A stretch of DNA of 64,000 nt from Neofusicoccum parvum (lineage: Eukaryota; Ascomycota; Dothideomycetes; Botryosphaeriales; Botryosphaeriaceae), in assembly GCA_020912385.1 (NCBI GenBank), contig CP087211.1, positions 1,178,001 to 1,242,000 on the forward strand. Reading direction: 5' to 3'. Of the stretch, positions 61,101 through 64,000 are shown piece after piece (within the stretch, counting starts at the first letter, position 1; the number at the start of each line of letters is the position of its first letter). A model generated the notes under the pieces. The model had not been told where the DNA came from and did no database searches. It was given only the letters and a program-made list of their open reading frames with translations. The position numbers and the translations under genes are program-made.

Positions 61101-64000
61101 TAGGTCTTGATTCCATTTCTGTCATCGGCTTTGCTGGTGCGCTGAGAAAGGCGGGCTTCCGCAATGCACAGGCGTCGGTGGTCATGAAGAATCCCGTCAT
61201 CAGTCGACTGGCGAAGGCTCTTGCCTCAAAGAACCCCGGCGCGTCTTCCGAAAGAAGCTCCATTCTTGCAGCGAAGCAGACTATCTCTGCATGCCAGCAT
61301 CAGTACAAGGCAATTGCAGCGCGGTCTCTTAGTGTGCGGCAAAACGAGATCGAGGGCATTGCGCCTTGCTCTCCGCTCCAGGAAGGTATCATTACTCGAT
61401 CCTTGGAGAGCGACAAGCCAGTCTATTTCGCCGCTTTCAAATTCGAGCTTTCTGAAGACGTGGATCTGGCCAGGTTGCAAAGAGCTTGGGAGAAGGTGTT
61501 CGAGTCTGTCCAGATACTACGAGCCCGCTTCATTCCCACGGACAACGGTTACATTCAAGTTGTCCTTCGCGGCCAGCCTCTACCATGGGTTGAAACCTCC
61601 GTACCGAATCCTGATGAGATTGACGGATACCTTGACACACGGAAGCTCAAGTGGTGGACTCAGAACAGAGACAAGCTCATGAGGCCTTTTGAGCTCGTCA
61701 CGACGGTGTCTCCCAGCAAGAAGGTTTTCTCAGTGCACATCATGCACGTTCTATACGACGGTGCCAGTCTGCCCATGCTCCTCCAAAAGGTCGAGGAAGA
61801 GTACAAGGGAGAGGGGAAGATCAATTTTGGCCCTGCTTTCTTGGAAGTCCTTCCTTACGGACCACTGAGAAGCTCGCCTGAAGCTCAATCGTTCTGGACC
61901 AATCACCTTTCTTCCGCTCCCAGCTGCTTGATGCCAGTCTTGACTTCTAGCACGCAAAACAAAGACATCACGATCAGCACTAACCTCTCTAACTTGACAG
62001 CATTTGAGAGCGTCAGAAGGAAGCTTGACGTAACGCATCAAGCCCTGGTGCAAGCATCATGGGCAGCCGTTCTCCAGAAGCACTTCACTGGAGCTGTGAC
62101 GCTCGGGATGGTCGTTTCGGGTAGATCCATCGACTTTGAAGGAGCGGACCAGACCATTGGACCCATGTTCAACACCATCCCTTTCCACCTCCGTTTCGGC
62201 AAAAACGAGAATTGGGCTCAAGTTGTGCGCAGATGCCATGACTTCAACACTTCAGCCCTTCCATACCAGCATACACCGCTCCGCGACATCATGAAGTGGT
62301 GCAAGCGGGCACCAAGCCAGCCGCTCTTTGACACTCTGTTCGTTTTCCAGAAGGAAATGGAAGATAGCGAGCCCGACAAGACCCTGTGGACTTTGCTTGA
62401 AGATCAGCCTGAAGCCGATTATCCACTTGCGCTTGAAGTAGAGCAGAAGCAAGACGGATCCCTGGGTCTCACTATTGTGGCTCAGGGTCACATTGCGGAC
62501 CAGGAAACACTCCATGGCCTTCTTACTGAATTTGAAACTGCGTTTACCGACTTGCTAAATAATCCAGAGGCACTCATCTCGGACACCGTTGGCGACATCC
62601 AGTCCTCCAGCTCAGCTCACACGAACGGCATGAACGGCCACGCCAACGGCTATCTGAACGGTGTAGAAGGATTCGAATGGACAGCCGTAGCCCGGCGCAT
62701 TCAGGACGAGATCGCCACACTTGCCGGTATCGAACCTGCCGAGGTGGATGAGCACACGACAATTTTCGAGTTTGGGTTGGATAGTATCGATGCTATCAAG
62801 CTCTCCTCGAGGCTCAAGAAGAGTGGGATCAACCTCCCGGTCAGCCAGATCATGCGTAGCTTGACCATTCCCCGGATGACCAAGGAGGTCACCGAGAAGG
62901 CTTCCGACAGCCAAGCTGTCACACCGGGTGCCACACTGGAATCGCAACAGGCTCAGCTCGTGGACCATTTCCGCAAGACGGACACCATTGACATGGAGAA
63001 GGTTGAGCGCATCTTGCCAGTTACTCCTCTTCAGGAGGCAATGGTCGCAGAGATGCTGTCATCCGACTTCCATCACTATTTCAACCACGATGTCTTGAAA
63101 CTCGCGCCCGAGGTTGATATCGAGAAGATGAAGCAGGCCTGGCTGAGCGTTTTCCGCAGCTCCGCCGTCCTTCGTACCGCCTTTGAAGAGGTAGAAGACC
63201 CTGATCTTGACATGTCTTTTGCGCAGATTGTGTACAAGCCGAAGGACCTGATCATCCGGGACGTCGAAGCCGCTTCTCAGGAGGAAATCGACTCTATTTT
63301 GGAGAGCATCAGAACCAAGACTGCCGAGAAGGGTGGAAAGGCAGATCTTTTCCAACTGAGCGTCATCCGAACCAACTCCGAGACTTATCTGGCTTTATCA
63401 GTTGCTCACGCTCTGTATGATGGCTGGTCTCTGGGCCTCGTTCACGGTGATGTTCAAAACGCGTATGCAGGCAACAGCAATGTCCGGCCCGCGTACGATC
63501 ACATCTTGGAAGATATTTTGAATGCCTCTGGAGAAAAAGCTGCGAACTTCTGGCGCGACTTTCTGGGTGGAGCGCCCAGTGGGCTGCTTTCACAGGGTCG
63601 GGTGCAAGACCTCAGCACCGAGCTTGAGGTCTACCGCAAGGAGCACACCGCATCGGTATCTGTCGAGGCTCTCCGCTCCTTCTGCAAGAATGCTGGTATC
63701 ACCCTGCAAGCTCTTGGCCAGACATGCTGGTCGCTTGTGCTTGCCTCCTACCTCGGCAAGCTAGATCTCGTCTTCGGAGTAGTGTTGTCTGGAAGAGACA
63801 GCCAGGAGGCGGAGGACGTCATGTTCCCGACAATGAACACCGTGGCTGTCAGATCAATCATTCACGGGACGAGAAAGGAGATGCTTAGGTACATGCAGGA
63901 GAACATCAGCACCATGAGGCAGTTCCAGCACTTCCCGCTCCGCAAGGCCAAGGCCATGGCGGAAACCCGCGGCAGGTCTCTCTTCGACTCACTCTTCATC
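49172..64000 (+). CDS. sidC: Siderophore NRPS, NPS2/SidC family (3' end outside window)
   Basis: Exons: 49172-49456, 49511-55894, 55941-56011, 56065 to the window edge; 4892 residues visible, still open. It builds a cyclic hydroxamate peptide of the ferrichrome/ferricrocin type. Order: A1 (core YTSGSTGTPKG at 329), T1 (Ser719), C1 (PHALYDG 913-919), A2 (core at 1380), T2 (Ser1788), C2 (HHALYDG 1994-2000), A3 (core at 2455), T3 (Ser2848), C3 (LHSLYDA 3054-3060), A4 (core at 3518), T4 (Ser3930), C4 (MHVLYDG, His4141), T5 (Ser4487), C5 (AHALYDG, His4695), ending in RSLFDSLFI. Every T domain keeps its phosphopantetheine serine. Four A domains plus a terminal T-C series match NPS2-type rather than three-A SidC enzymes. 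Intron 1 (54 nt, CTAAC branch) is in frame; the others are 46 and 53 nt. There is no epimerase or thioesterase in the visible part. Iron-GATA sites lie upstream. Confidence 0.95.

Overview
This is a window of nuclear DNA from a filamentous ascomycete. The genes carry short introns (mostly 46-80 nt) with GT...AG ends and CTAAC/CTGAC-like branch points. Codon third positions are GC-rich. The gene content is typical of Pezizomycotina: an SidC/NPS2-type siderophore NRPS, SidA, an HMT1-type ABC transporter and a Cdc15/Imp2 F-BAR protein. A ferrichrome-type synthetase with four adenylation domains suggests Dothideomycetes or a relative; that placement is inference. Exon structures below were derived by hand from splice signals and family conservation.

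Layout. 0.5-3.5 kb (-): HMT1-like vacuolar ABC half-transporter. 3.5-6.2 kb: GC-rich divergent intergenic region. 6.2-7.9 kb (+): galactokinase. 7.9-10.5 kb: gene-poor stretch with dispersed short repeats and a frameshifted F-box-like relic. 10.5-11.2 kb (-): small four-helix membrane protein. 12.0-12.8 kb (-): dolichol-phosphate mannosyltransferase. 13.4-14.6 kb (+): P-TEFb-type cyclin. 15.4-16.4 kb (+): 2EXR/F-box-like protein. 17.4-20.5 kb (-): F-BAR/SH3 cytokinesis protein, divergent from NOT1, the CCR4-NOT scaffold (+, 21.4-28.5 kb). 30.8-32.3 kb (-): KES1/OSH4 oxysterol-binding protein. 33.2-35.2 kb (-): phosphoglucomutase. 35.2-40.3 kb: 5.1 kb without a convincing gene.

40.3-64 kb is the most specialised part, a hydroxamate siderophore cluster. 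It holds L-ornithine N5-monooxygenase (sidA, -), a full-size ABC transporter (-), and, divergent from the transporter, a giant NRPS (+) that runs off the right edge. The visible NRPS is A-T-C-A-T-C-A-T-C-A-T-C-T-C (last C incomplete), the layout of NPS2-type ferrichrome/ferricrocin synthetases. SidA would make N5-hydroxyornithine; an acyltransferase not in this window would acylate it; the NRPS would assemble the cyclic peptide. The transporter presumably moves the siderophore, a precursor or a breakdown product. Four exact copies of the fungal iron GATA-factor motif ATCWGATAA (SreA/SRE1 family) lie in the window as far as I could find by eye, all in the two intergenic regions of this cluster.

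Limits: no similarity search, splice predictor or base-composition tool was run. Intron borders rest on frame and conserved residues. The start and end of the window are arbitrary cuts.
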